A stretch of DNA of 64,000 bases from VRUE01 sp963796705 (GCA_963796705.1 CAWCMK010000001.1:248001-312000); one strand, 5' to 3'. Positions 1 through 8,487 are shown, counted from the stretch's first letter. Notes: a model not told the origin generated them from the sequence alone. Translations and numbers: made by a program.

Positions 1-449
1 GCGCCCTGACAACGTTCGGGGTCGAATACCAGACCCGTCTCACCGCCCAGGCCGGGCTCGCCGTTGATCGGTGGCGCTGCGGTCCAGCCAGGAACCGGGC
101 TGGTTCCGTTCATGATGCTGAGGCCCACGACCCTCCAGCTTTCGAAGCCGCTGGGAGCCGACCACCGATAACTGATCGGCAGGTTGGTGTTGAAGTTGTT
201 GACCCCGGGATGAAGCGTGACCGGAGCACTGACCGCCAGGATCCCGCTGGGAAACACCGAGCCGGTGACCCCACGGTATGCCGAGGCCTCGATCACGACG
301 AACTGCGCTTGCGCCGTCGCGGCGGAGAGGGCGTGGAGCGCTGTAACCACGCCCGTCTGATCGCCGTGGAAGAAAGGGTCAGGCAGGTACAGCGACATGC
401 TTGAGCTCTGGATGTCGCAGGCCGTACAGCCCGAGTACCCGCCGGCCAA
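1..449 (-). pseudogene. 5'-truncated hypothetical protein (runs off left edge)
   Basis: The minus strand is open from the TGA of the GH114 gene at 507-509 to the window edge, in the same frame. It translates into plausible protein, with Cys-rich GYSGCTAC, then ALSAATAQAQFVVIEASAYRG, then ISYRWSAPSGFESW. There is no signal peptide and no ATG until 398; a TTG lies at 449. It looks like an extracellular protein that has lost its N-terminus, or a gene with an unusual start whose remainder lies outside the window. I do not recognise the family. The start given is only the first possible non-ATG codon. Confidence 0.4.
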
Positions 450-506
450 CGAGCAGCTCCAGGGGTTGTCCGCCGTGGCGGTGCTCAGGTCCGGCCCGAA
501 AATTGC

Positions 507-1412
507 TCATCCACCCAGTTGGCGGCAGGGCTTCCAGGGGCGTGCGAAGAGATCGTAGGACTTATAGATGGAACTGAACCGGAGGGCCAGCGCGGTCCTG
601 CAGTACCGCTTGGGCTTCTGTTCGTATTCAGCCTCGAAAACGGCTCTGTGGCGGCGCGTGAAGGTCCGGTAGAAGCCGCATTCGTGGTATTGGAAGCACT
701 GCTCGACGATCGCGAAGTCAAAGCTATGGATCAGCTCGTCGGCCTGCCGTCCGTCGTTCTTCAGCGCCACTGACATCCCACGCCCGTGGACCTGCCGGGC
801 GATCCAGCGGTTGAAGCGGAGCTGGTCGGCCTTGGTGATCTTGAAGCCTGTGTGGTTTTCTTTTTCCCAGCCGGCGAGGTTGTCGGGCTCAACGGCGTCG
901 AACCCCTTGCGTGCACACATGTTGAAGCGCTGCTTGAGGGGCTTTGCGAAGCGATGGAAGTGGGCGACGTCGAGCCAGCGCTCATCGGGGAAGCCCTGGT
1001 AGCGCCGGCCGATCACCGAGCGCGGGAACTCGCCCCTGTCGGGGCGGTAGCTCTCCCAGCTGCCGACATCGAGATAGCAGATGACCTTGACGTGCTCACG
1101 GTGCAGGAGCGCGACGGTGCGCTTGGAGGTTTCGAAGCCGTCGACGTCATAGACGCAGGCCCGGACCCTGGTGTTAATCTTGCCCTGCAGCTGCCATTGC
1201 CAGGGTTTCGTGGTCGGCTTTGGGTGCCACCGGTGGCGGTGGCGGTGACCTTCGCGAGCACAACCAGCAAAGGCACGGCGATCCTTCGAGACGCCTACCG
1301 GACTTCCGGCAAGCGCTGAAGTTCCGCCCGCCGCAAGAATTACGAGCAACACGGCAAAGCAGGCCACGACGAACCCGCGTGCGGCTTGCCCGGCGATCTC
1401 TCTAGGCAACAC
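507..1412 (-). CDS. secreted GH114-type glycoside hydrolase (TM1410 fold)
   Basis: A 301-residue secreted protein. The first ~35 residues form a signal peptide (basic start, then a hydrophobic FVVACFAVLLVILAAGG stretch). The mature part carries the marks of glycoside hydrolase family 114 (endo-alpha-1,4-polygalactosaminidase type): VYDVDGFET, then KVICYLDVGSWESYRPD, then GFDAVEPDNLAGW in a TIM-barrel-like order, and VALKND later. The family cleaves galactosaminoglycan-like polymers, so the substrate may be a biofilm or cell-wall glycan; this is inferred. The start is TTG, chosen because GGGAGG lies 5-6 nt upstream and the signal peptide begins there. The gene lies just outside the tRNA-Ser island and ends at the truncated left-edge segment. 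Confidence 0.8.
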   Translation of the reverse strand: MLPREIAGQAARGFVVACFAVLLVILAAGGTSALAGSPVGVSKDRRAFAGCAREGHRHRHRWHPKPTTKPWQWQLQGKINTRVRACVYDVDGFETSKRTVALLHREHVKVICYLDVGSWESYRPDRGEFPRSVIGRRYQGFPDERWLDVAHFHRFAKPLKQRFNMCARKGFDAVEPDNLAGWEKENHTGFKITKADQLRFNRWIARQVHGRGMSVALKNDGRQADELIHSFDFAIVEQCFQYHECGFYRTFTRRHRAVFEAEYEQKPKRYCRTALALRFSSIYKSYDLFARPWKPCRQLGG

Positions 1413-1856
1413 AACCTCCCTCAGAATCTCAAGTCTTTCGATCTTTCTCTACCCATGAGCAGGACAGGAAAACTCCGTCGCAGACGCCGATTGGCAGGAA
1501 AGCTTTCGAGCGCGTCTGCGCTTGCGGGGGGTCGCGCAAACCGTCGAGCCGAAACTCGTAAATGGCAGAAGCCAGTGCTTCGAGGAGCGCAGCCGTCTGC
1601 GGGGCTGCTATCAGGCCGTCGCTGCCGCCAGCGCGTGCCGGTAGAGCCTCAGGAGAGTTGCGGCAATCAGCCAGCCGCTCCGAGTTACGCAGCCACTCTT
1701 CCTCTCGGTTTGGAGCGCTCGACCATCGCTTCGGCTTGATGTGGGCGAATCAGATCGACCAGGCTCTGCAAGAGTGGGCCAAATCTGTCGGGCCTGAGCA
1801 GCGTGCCGGGAAGGAATCGAAGCTGTGATCTGCGGTCCTTTGGACGGATTGTGAGC
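1413..1856. other. intergenic region, no supported gene
   Basis: Several short frames are open here, but none has recognisable protein character, a ribosome site and a sensible start together. The stretch is the left chromosomal flank of the tRNA-Ser island, between the GH114 start and the displaced tRNA 3' half. I see no terminator. Confidence 0.5.
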
Positions 1857-1916
1857 AAGCGGAGGGGGTGGAATTCGAACCCACGAGGGGCCTTACGACC
1901 CCCAACAGTTTTCGAG
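1857..1916 (-). repeat. displaced 3' half of tRNA-Ser(CGA), island attachment site (copy A)
   Basis: These 60 bases match 8485-8544 with one mismatch. They comprise the 3' half of tRNA-Ser read on the minus strand: acceptor 3' strand, T arm, long variable arm and the 3' side of the anticodon stem-loop. The match ends exactly at TTTCGAG (1910-1916), the anticodon loop, and the following sequence is unrelated to tRNA. The single change makes a G.U pair at the base of the T stem, so a gene rebuilt from this half could still fold. This is a split-tRNA att site; see copies B (8488-8576), C (9636-9656) and D (15268-15307). Confidence 0.85.
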
Positions 1917-2111
1917 CCCATCCTCGGAGCCGGATCGATCTGGCCCGTTTGCGGCATCAATCAAGGCATCCGGCTCGGAAATGCGATCACTTGAAGCTTG
2001 AAGGTCGCGCCCGTAATGCGAGTTTTGGAGACCCCTGGAGGCGATTTCGGGCCGATCGACAATCTGACTCGAGAGAATGACCGCTGGGAGGCGTTTATCA
2101 CTTATTCGCTA
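1917..2111. other. island left end, no gene seen
   Basis: Non-coding sequence between the att core and the promoter of the XRE-nucleotidyltransferase gene. It becomes AT-rich towards 2090-2123, unlike the surrounding DNA. Confidence 0.5.
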
Positions 2112-2117
2112 TATATT
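2112..2117 (+). promoter_or_regulatory. -10 box TATATT of leaderless XRE-NTase gene
   Basis: TATATT ends 6 nt before the ATG at 2124 and there is no Shine-Dalgarno sequence, so the transcript probably starts at or next to the ATG. The surrounding AT-rich tract is a plausible operator for the gene's own HTH domain. Confidence 0.6.
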
Positions 2118-2123
2118 TAGTTT

Positions 2124-2933
2124 ATGACTCCCGCCAAACTGATCCGCGAGACGCGAAGGCGGCACGGGCTCAGCCAGGAGCGCTTGGCGCGGCGCGTCGG
2201 AACCCGTCAGTCGGCGATCAGCCGGCTCGAGGCCGACGAGGTCTCCCCGACTGTCGAGACTCTGGGGCTGCTGATGCGCGCGATGGGGGAGCGGCTGGAA
2301 ATCCGCGGCGCCCCGCCGGAGCGCGAATATGACCCGGCCCACCGTCGCGCGACGGCCAGACGCTCCCCCGCGGAGCGGCTAGCTCTCGGAATCTCCTGGA
2401 ACCGGATGGCGGGGCGCCTCGCCGTTGCCGGGCGGAAGGCTCGTGCAGCTCCTGAGGGTCCGCTCGACGCCGAGCGCATTCTCGCGGCTCTTGCCGAGCA
2501 CCAGGTCGATTATGTATTGATCGGCGGGCTCGCCGTGCAAACCCACGGCCACGTGCGCACGACCAACGACGCCGATCTAATCCCCGCGCCCGATCCCGCC
2601 AACCTGGAACGGCTGGCAGCCGCCTTACGCTCCCTCGGCGCCCGGGTCCTCAACCCCGGCGAGGAGGGGACCGAGATTGACGCGCAGATGCTGCCGAGGG
2701 CGGCGATCTGGCAGTTCTCCACCCGTGAGGGGGGGATCGACGTCATGCCCGAGGTACCGGGCAGCCGCTCTTACGAGGAGCTGAGCGAGGGGGCGCTGCG
2801 CGTCCAGCTCGGCGAGGTCGAGGTGCCGGTGGTGGGCCTCGACGACCTGATTCAAATGAAGCTCGCCCGCGGACGCCCCGTCGACCTCGCCGATGTCGCG
2901 TCGCTCACCGATCCAGACGCTTCAACGACCTAG
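2124..2933 (+). CDS. XRE-family HTH fused to nucleotidyltransferase (AbiEii/MNT-like)
   Basis: A 269-residue fusion. Residues ~3-60 form a Cro/C1-type helix-turn-helix (LSQERLARRVGTRQSAISRLE). After a basic linker, residues ~113-265 form a minimal nucleotidyltransferase-like domain with VLIGGLAVQTHG followed by the acidic pair in TNDADLIP (D149, D151), as in AbiEii/MNT-type proteins. The N-terminus would bind DNA, probably its own AT-rich promoter. The C-terminus may nucleotidylate a partner RNA or protein as toxin or antitoxin. It is leaderless and sits at the left end of the tRNA-Ser island, alone in its transcript, with a hairpin at its stop codon. A defence or toxin-antitoxin role is inferred from the domains and the island context. 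Confidence 0.75.
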   Translation: MTPAKLIRETRRRHGLSQERLARRVGTRQSAISRLEADEVSPTVETLGLLMRAMGERLEIRGAPPEREYDPAHRRATARRSPAERLALGISWNRMAGRLAVAGRKARAAPEGPLDAERILAALAEHQVDYVLIGGLAVQTHGHVRTTNDADLIPAPDPANLERLAAALRSLGARVLNPGEEGTEIDAQMLPRAAIWQFSTREGGIDVMPEVPGSRSYEELSEGALRVQLGEVEVPVVGLDDLIQMKLARGRPVDLADVASLTDPDASTT

Positions 2934-2950
2934 CTTGCCCCAAGGCAAGC
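2933..2950 (+). terminator. candidate terminator hairpin after XRE-NTase gene
   Basis: A perfect 7-bp stem GCTTGCC/GGCAAGC with a 4-nt loop begins at the stop codon. There is no T-tract, as is common in high-GC actinobacteria. Confidence 0.5.
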
Positions 2951-3257
2951 GTCCGGTGCCAGTTGCGGGCACTCCCCCGTCCGAAAGGATCCCTTTGCGG
3001 TCAAAGCCGGCGAGAGAACACCCACCCAAGGCACTCAGGTCCACAGGGGCGGGTCCTCGACCGCGAGAAGGCCGGCGCGATAGAGGGATTGAGCCGATTC
3101 GGTTAGCCATCGTGTTCCAGCAGAGCCACGAAGGCCCACCCCGAGGTCTCGACCCCCGTTAGAATCGACGCGTGGCGGAGAGTTACAGCACTCTCCGTGC
3201 GACCTCCCGGCTCGCGAATCTCGTCCTCTAAGCCAAGATTCCCGCAGGGAGTTTGAA
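2951..3257. other. leader region of propeller-protein gene
   Basis: No gene is supported here. The stretch holds a -10 box (TAGAAT, 3160-3165), a hairpin at the predicted 5' end of the mRNA, and the ribosome site GCAGGGAG just before the ATG at 3258. Confidence 0.5.
3160..3197 (+). promoter_or_regulatory. promoter -10 TAGAAT followed by 5'-terminal mRNA hairpin
   Basis: TAGAAT at 3160-3165 predicts transcription from about 3172. A perfect 8-bp inverted repeat, CGGAGAGT (3176-3183) and ACTCTCCG (3190-3197), with a 6-nt loop would then form at the extreme 5' end of an ~86-nt leader. It could stabilise the mRNA or bind a regulator; the sequence alone does not say which. Confidence 0.45.
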
Positions 3258-4640
3258 ATGGCACAACCCCAATGGGAGGACGAGATCGAAGGGCGATCGC
3301 TTCGAAACTGCAAAGTCCAAGGCGCGTCCGGAGCCTTGTCCAACCGGGCAGAGGCCTCTCGCTTTATGGTGGCCCTTGCCTGCGCGGCCGCTCTGGCCCT
3401 AGGAGTGCCATCGGTGGCGCTCGGCGCAGGCACGATCTACTGGTCCAACGCGAGAAACAACACGACGCCGATCGCCTACGCCAACCTCGACGGCACCGGC
3501 GGTGGCAACCTCAACACAGCTGGCGCGACGCCGAACAGAGCCCGGGGCGTCGCGATCGACGCCGCGACCGGCAGGATCTACTGGGCCAACGAAGGCAGCA
3601 ACACGACGCCGATCTCCGACGCCAACCTCAACGGATCGGGCGGCGGCAACCTCAACACCGCGGGCGCGACGGCGAACGACCCCGCGGGCGTCGCGATCGA
3701 CGCCGCCGCCGGCAAGATCTACTGGGCCAACAACAGCAACACGACGCCGATCTCCTACGCCAACCTCAACGGATCGGGCGGCGGCAACCTCAACACCACA
3801 GGCGCGACGGCGGATGTGCCAAACGGCGTGGCGATCGAACCGACCTCGGGCAGGATCTACTGGGTCAACAAGGGGGCCAGCGAAGAAAGCGATCAGATCT
3901 CCTACGCCAACCTCAACGGCTCCGGCGGTGGCGACCTGAGTACCACCGGTGCGCTGTCATATGTCGGTGAAGGCCCGGCGATCGACGCCGCCACCGGCAG
4001 GATCTACTGGACAGAGCTGCTGCTGGGGACGGAAGGAAAACAGATCGCCTTCGCCAGTCTCAACGGATCGGGCGGCGGCAATCTGAGCACCAGCGGTGCG
4101 ACGGTAGAAGATCCGGCCGGCGCGACAATCGACCTCAGCACGGGCCGGGTCTACTGGGCGAACTACGGCAGTAAAACGAAGCCGATCGGCTTCGCCAACC
4201 TCGACGGATCGGGCGGGGGCGGCAACCTCAACACGGCCGGGGCGACCGCGGAAGGGGCGAGCCTTCCGGCGATCGATGAAAGCGGATCGGGCGCGCCGGG
4301 CCGAACCGGATCGTCGCCCTCCAACACCTTCAGCCTCTCCGCAAGCAAGCTGAAGCTGAACAAGAAGAAGGGGACGGCGACCCTGACCTTGACCCTTCCC
4401 GACGCGGGATCGCTTCTTCTCTCGGGAAAGGGCCTGCGGAGAGTAAACGGGAAATCCAGCGGCGCCGGCAGCAGCGTCCCGCTCCTGATCAAGCCGATCG
4501 GCAAGGCGAGGAAGAAGGAGCGCAGGCATCACAAGCTCAAGGTCCGGTTCACGGTCACCTTCACCCCCAGTGGCGGCACCGCGAACACGCAATCAGAGAA
4601 GGTGACGCTCAAGCTGAAGAAGAAGAAAAGGAAGCGGTAG
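3258..4640 (+). CDS. secreted beta-propeller repeat protein with basic C-terminal domain
   Basis: A 460-residue protein. From residue ~58 it has six or seven repeats of ~47 residues built on IYWANxGSNTTPISYANLxG, GGGNLNTxGAT and GVAIDAATGR, resembling LDL-receptor YWTD/NHL-type propeller blades. The repeats are nearly identical at DNA level, suggesting recent duplication. A C-terminal Ig-like domain ends in a Lys/Arg-rich tail (LKLKKKKRKR), probably for binding the cell surface. The start at 3258 has a good ribosome site (GCAGGGAG), but the hydrophobic signal (MVALACAAALALG) begins at Met37 (3366), so translation could also start there. It is one of five exported proteins in the island. Ligand unknown. 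Confidence 0.75.
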   Translation: MAQPQWEDEIEGRSLRNCKVQGASGALSNRAEASRFMVALACAAALALGVPSVALGAGTIYWSNARNNTTPIAYANLDGTGGGNLNTAGATPNRARGVAIDAATGRIYWANEGSNTTPISDANLNGSGGGNLNTAGATANDPAGVAIDAAAGKIYWANNSNTTPISYANLNGSGGGNLNTTGATADVPNGVAIEPTSGRIYWVNKGASEESDQISYANLNGSGGGDLSTTGALSYVGEGPAIDAATGRIYWTELLLGTEGKQIAFASLNGSGGGNLSTSGATVEDPAGATIDLSTGRVYWANYGSKTKPIGFANLDGSGGGGNLNTAGATAEGASLPAIDESGSGAPGRTGSSPSNTFSLSASKLKLNKKKGTATLTLTLPDAGSLLLSGKGLRRVNGKSSGAGSSVPLLIKPIGKARKKERRHHKLKVRFTVTFTPSGGTANTQSEKVTLKLKKKKRKR

Positions 4641-4821
4641 CTCGTTCCGCGCTAGACGGTCCTCGCGCTCAAGCGTCCGCGATCCTATCGTCGCGAAGCG
4701 AACCCCCAACAGGTGCCGGTGCTAAACAAGGCCCGATAACGCCGACCTATGTAGCTCCGGCCCCGCGCAACCACCTGAAGGGAGGCACATCCGTGGTGGT
4801 GGCGGGTCGGTGCGTCCCCGG

Positions 4822-4827
4822 TACAAT
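4822..4827 (+). promoter_or_regulatory. -10 box TACAAT of leaderless beta-helix gene
   Basis: TACAAT ends 8 nt before the ATG at 4836 and no ribosome site is present, giving a leaderless or near-leaderless mRNA. Confidence 0.5.
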
Positions 4828-4835
4828 GCCGGGTA

Positions 4836-6515
4836 ATGGGGATCCGCGGGACGCTCTGCTCGGCGACCGCCCTGGCGGTCGCGCTGGCGGTTGCGCCGAC
4901 GGCTGGTGCCGACACCTTCTGCGTGAACCACTCCGGCTGCGCCGATCCGGGCCACAACTTCACGACGATCCAGCAGGCGGTCAACGCCGCCGAAGCGAAC
5001 AATCCGGCTGAACCACCCGCCTCCCCCGACCTCATCCTCCTCGGCAACGGCGTCTTCGATGAAGCGGTCACCGAAGGCGGCGATAACCCGGTGGACATCG
5101 TCGGCTCCGGGCCCCGCGCGGGAAACGAAGGCACGCTGATAGAACGCGACCCCGGAAACAGCGTCCGCACGGTATCGCTGGGCGTCGCGCTGGGCGGCCG
5201 GGCGAGCACGATCAAGGACCTCACGATCCAGGTTGCCTCCGGCAACGAGAACACCGGCCTGCTGGTGGCCGGCGAAGCCGAAAACGTGGTCATCGACGCG
5301 GCGACGGGTCTCTCGCCTCCCACCAACAGCGTCGGGATCTATGTCGAGGGCAACGGCCAGACCACCGTCCGCGATGCGAAGATCGACCTGCCCGGGAGCA
5401 GCCTCGGGGTCCTATCGCACCTCGCGAAGCTCGAGGGCTCGACGGTGAAGGCGAGCACCGGCCTCGAGGGCGACGGGACGATCCACGGCTCGACGATCGA
5501 AGCCAACCTCGGGGCCCAGTCCTCGGACCTGAAGCTCGAAGATTCGGTGATGCGCATCTCCGGTCCGAACGGGGTCGCGCTGAGCACGATCGGGATCGGA
5601 ATCAACGCATTCGAGCGGCTCACGGCCCGGCACCTGACCGTGATCGGCGACTCCGACCCGACCTCGCTGGCCGTGCTGGCAGAAGCGGCCGGCACGTCTG
5701 GGTCCGACAACTCCGCAGAAGTCGACATCCGCAGCTCGATCCTGCGCGGGTTCGCCACGAACTTCAAGCGCAGCGCCACCAATGCCGGAGGCCACACCGG
5801 AACGGCGAACCTGACCGTCGCCTACTGCGACTACGACAAGTCGATACCGGAGGAAGACAACGGCGGCCCCGGTGCGTTCGACGAGGCGACCGGCAACATC
5901 TCGGCGAGCCCGGGCTTCCGCTCGGCCACCGACCTCCACCTCTCGCCCACCTCGGCGCTGATCGATGCGGGCGATCCCGCCTCCCCGGACACGAGCGGCT
6001 TCGAACCGGACTCCACCGTCGACTTCGACGGCCTCCCGCGAAAAGTCGACGGCAACGGCGACGGCATCGCTCGGGCGGACATCGGGGCGTTCGAGTTCCA
6101 GCCCGAACCGCCCCGGCAGCAGCCGGCCCTCGACACGACGCCACCGAGGATCACCCTGAAGGGCAAGAGGGTCCAGAGAGGGGCGAAGCTCGTCAGGGTG
6201 AAGGTGACGAGCGACGAGGCCGCCAAGCTAGTGGGCACGGGAAACGTCGCGGTCCCGGCGCTGAAGGCCGGAGCATCATCGGCGGGCGCCGCGAAGAGTA
6301 AGCCCCTCGAGCTCCAGCGCCAGACGAAGTCGATCGCCGCCGGCAAGACGACGACCCTCACTCTGCGGCTGACCAAGCGGGCCAGACGGCTGACCAAGCG
6401 GGCCGAGGCCAAGGGCAAGCAGGCCAAGGTGACGATCACGGTGAACGCCACCGACGCCGCCGGCAACGAGGCATCGGCGAAGCTCAAGGTCGAGCTCAAG
6501 CGGAAGAAGAGATAG
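4836..6515 (+). CDS. secreted parallel beta-helix protein, choice-of-anchor Q type
   Basis: A 559-residue exported protein. A signal peptide of ~25 residues ends at PTAGA. It is followed by FTTIQQAVNAA and a long right-handed parallel beta-helix (SGNENTGLLVAGE, SVGIYVEGNGQTTV, STVKASTGLEG). The helix ends in the choice-of-anchor Q-like motif LIDAGDPA...DFDGLPRKVDG...ARADIGAFEFQP. Residues ~430-559 form an Ig-like domain with a basic tail (LKVELKRKKR). Such helices often bind or cleave polysaccharides, but I see no lyase or hydrolase signature, so an adhesive role is as likely. It follows the propeller gene in the same orientation but has its own promoter. It is related in build to the protein at 9926-11314. 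Confidence 0.75.
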   Translation: MGIRGTLCSATALAVALAVAPTAGADTFCVNHSGCADPGHNFTTIQQAVNAAEANNPAEPPASPDLILLGNGVFDEAVTEGGDNPVDIVGSGPRAGNEGTLIERDPGNSVRTVSLGVALGGRASTIKDLTIQVASGNENTGLLVAGEAENVVIDAATGLSPPTNSVGIYVEGNGQTTVRDAKIDLPGSSLGVLSHLAKLEGSTVKASTGLEGDGTIHGSTIEANLGAQSSDLKLEDSVMRISGPNGVALSTIGIGINAFERLTARHLTVIGDSDPTSLAVLAEAAGTSGSDNSAEVDIRSSILRGFATNFKRSATNAGGHTGTANLTVAYCDYDKSIPEEDNGGPGAFDEATGNISASPGFRSATDLHLSPTSALIDAGDPASPDTSGFEPDSTVDFDGLPRKVDGNGDGIARADIGAFEFQPEPPRQQPALDTTPPRITLKGKRVQRGAKLVRVKVTSDEAAKLVGTGNVAVPALKAGASSAGAAKSKPLELQRQTKSIAAGKTTTLTLRLTKRARRLTKRAEAKGKQAKVTITVNATDAAGNEASAKLKVELKRKKR

Positions 6516-6576
6516 CGCGTCCGGGGTCGCGGGGCGCGCGCACTCCTCCTCCGCGAGATTTGCGAGCGCCTGGTGA

Positions 6577-7148
6577 GCTTCGCTCCAGAGACCTCCTCGG
6601 GAGGACAAGCGCAAGCACCCGCGCTCCAGTGGGCGACGCTCGCTTCGCGCCGGAAGCGACTTCGCCAGCCGGCTCCCACCCGGCGAGCGCCGTCGCTCAG
6701 CACCGGCAGACCCAGAAAGCCAGAAAGTCCTCGTCGAGCAGGCGGATAAAGCCCACCAGGCGACGCTTCGCGCCTTCGGCCTTTGGCTCAAGGCAAACCG
6801 CTGCAGCAGGCTGGAAGAAATCGACGGTGCAATCGACCTATTGGCGAGTCGGCGCTCACGCCTAACCCTTTTTGAGATCAAGAGCATTCGAGCTGGCTCC
6901 GAGCGCGCCCGGGTCCGCAGCGGGCTCGCTCAGCTACTCGAATACCGGCTCTTCCACGGCAAGCCGGACGACAAGCTGAGCCTCGTGTCCGATCGTCCGA
7001 TCGGCCGATCTCCGAGCGCCGGCTGCGGCTGCTTGATTCGCTCGCGATTGGTCATGCCTATGTAGAGGACGGAGTTATCAAGGTTTCAGGAACGCGCGCT
7101 TCGCGGGCGCTTTTCCCAGAGGATCATGCTGGCCCCAACGCACGATAA
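6577..7148 (+). pseudogene. frameshifted PD-(D/E)XK nuclease-like gene remnant
   Basis: Coding-like sequence without a start. One frame, open after the TGA at 6574, reads QADKAHQATLRAFGLWLKAN, then IDGAIDLLASRRSRLTLFEI and KSIRAGSERARVRSGLAQLL, up to LVSDRPI near 7005. The protein then continues in the next frame as SERRLRLLDSLAIGHAYVED and ends at TAA 7146-7148. Asp followed by EIK (Glu-x-Lys) eleven residues later fits a PD-(D/E)XK nuclease core, and QLLEYR is typical of such domains. One frameshift near 7008 and the missing start make this a decayed gene. It fits a defence or mobile-element remnant within the island. Confidence 0.5.
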
Positions 7149-7518
7149 GGCCCGCTTATGTCGACCTGCTCAGAGACCTCGCCGGCCAGCGCCGATCTCC
7201 TTAGGGGCTTGGAGCCACGACATCCACGATGCGAATGGTGAAACGCATGCGAGCGTGGAGGCTAAGCTCGTCGCAAATGGCCACAGAGCTAGTCGAGATC
7301 AGACTCCCTTCGGTCGAGAAGTTCGCTACACGCCTAGCCACCGAGCTCTCCGTCGACGCGGCCGGCTTTGAGCAGCTTCTGGACCTCGAGGACCGCCGCC
7401 AGTGAGCGATCATCAGTGACACGCTCTTGGCAAGCGTCGACGGTCTGCGGACCAACCTAAAGGAGGCCTCTGAGCACGCCGGACGCTTACCGGGCTGGCC
7501 GGGCCGAACGGCCGGACT
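7149..7518. other. degenerate island segment
   Basis: Short coding-like pieces in different frames lie here: a possible 58-residue ORF at 7229-7405, then NLKEASEHAGRLPGWPGR around 7450-7505 behind an AAAGGAGG-like motif at 7458-7465. Nothing forms a convincing intact gene, which suggests decay. Confidence 0.35.
7229..7405 (+). CDS. possible small protein, unknown
   Basis: A 58-residue frame with protein-like content in its second half (TELVEIRLPSVEKFATRLAT, then FEQLLDLEDRRQ). An internal ATG at 7277 would give 42 residues. The amphipathic C-terminus resembles small antitoxin-like proteins, but there is no ribosome site or family match I can name. It lies between the broken nuclease and the HEPN-like gene. 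It may be a fragment. Confidence 0.25.
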   Translation: MRMVKRMRAWRLSSSQMATELVEIRLPSVEKFATRLATELSVDAAGFEQLLDLEDRRQ

Positions 7519-8340
7519 ATGCCCGACCCCGCGCAGCCACTCGAGGCAGAGGAGATGGGCGATATCGACCGCGAGCTGGTCGGATTCTTCCGGGCCGCCG
7601 GCTCTGTACTCGACTGTCTTGCCGCCGTCTCGATCGTCGTCCTGCGATTGCCAGTCTCAATTAAGCGTGCCAGCGGCGACTCGTTGGTCGACTTAGCCCG
7701 GCGAGCATCACAAGCCGAGGACCCGGAGAAAGTCTGCTGGGAACGCACCGCGCAAGCCTTTGAAACGCAGAGACATGCCAATCCCGCCGGTTGGTTCGAC
7801 TGGACCCTAGAGATGCGAAACGCTGTCGTTCACCGCGCTCGCCAACTGCGCACGTGGTTGCCGCGGCCGAGCACCGTCGTGCCAGCTGAGCAACGTCTAA
7901 GGGTTGCAACCGGCACGCCACAACACCGCCTGATGCGCGACGAGCTGCACTTGCGCCGCAGCCCTTGGCTAGCCGACCTTGACGCTCTGTCGAGCGCCAT
8001 TGCCGCCGCCGATAACTGGCTGCCCGAGCCGGCACCACGGACGGTGCTTGGCATTCTCGAGCGCGAGCTGGCGCTCACCGAGGCCGTTGTCGCCACCCTG
8101 GCCAGTACCTGGGATGAGGTCGCGTGCGGCACCGTCGAGCTGTCATCGCCGGCAGACTCTTGGGCGCCCAGAGATCTAAGCGACCGCGCGAAAGAAGCCT
8201 CCCATTTCAAAGGATTCGATCCGGGATACGAAGTCCCGCCACTGACCTCGATTGTGATGCACCCCCGGGAGGCAACCCGCGCCCAAATCGCTGAGGGATT
8301 GCGGCAAGAAGGTATCGATCTAGGCGAAGTGGAGGGATAG
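7519..8340 (+). CDS. HEPN-like hypothetical protein
   Basis: 273 residues, predicted cytoplasmic, largely alpha-helical. The segment FDWTLEMRNAVVHRARQL contains R100-x4-H105, the Rx4-6H signature of HEPN-domain RNases, preceded by helices (FRAAGSVLDCLAAVSIVVLR) as expected for the fold. The C-terminal half, ending HPREATRAQIAEGLRQEG, is not recognised. HEPN proteins often act as RNA-cleaving toxins or defence effectors paired with MNT nucleotidyltransferases. An NTase fusion is present in the same island at 2124-2933, but 4.6 kb away, so a pair is only a possibility. The gene ends ~150 bp from the tRNA-Ser(CGA) 3' end. The start is weakly supported; Met13 is an alternative. Confidence 0.5.
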   Translation: MPDPAQPLEAEEMGDIDRELVGFFRAAGSVLDCLAAVSIVVLRLPVSIKRASGDSLVDLARRASQAEDPEKVCWERTAQAFETQRHANPAGWFDWTLEMRNAVVHRARQLRTWLPRPSTVVPAEQRLRVATGTPQHRLMRDELHLRRSPWLADLDALSSAIAAADNWLPEPAPRTVLGILERELALTEAVVATLASTWDEVACGTVELSSPADSWAPRDLSDRAKEASHFKGFDPGYEVPPLTSIVMHPREATRAQIAEGLRQEGIDLGEVEG

Positions 8341-8487
8341 CAGAAGTATGGCCAACAAACGGAAACGACGCCGAATCTTTAGTGGTGATCACTTGACGGC
8401 ATAAAGCGAGGGGCCGGCCAACAACTACAACTGTTTGCGAGCGAATGGGGTTCGTGTCGTGCCGCCAGCCCGGCGCTTGAGTCGAAG

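Noticed and set aside
507..509. TGA as selenocysteine codon
   Set aside because: No SECIS-like hairpin seen after the TGA and no selenoprotein family recognised; a truncated neighbour is simpler.
3440..4260. CRISPR-like periodicity
   Set aside because: The repeats are in-frame propeller blades of one protein, ~140 bp apart with varying length and no unique spacers.
8348..8404. 18-codon basic ORF after the HEPN-like gene
   Set aside because: Too short, no ribosome site, and no conserved feature visible.
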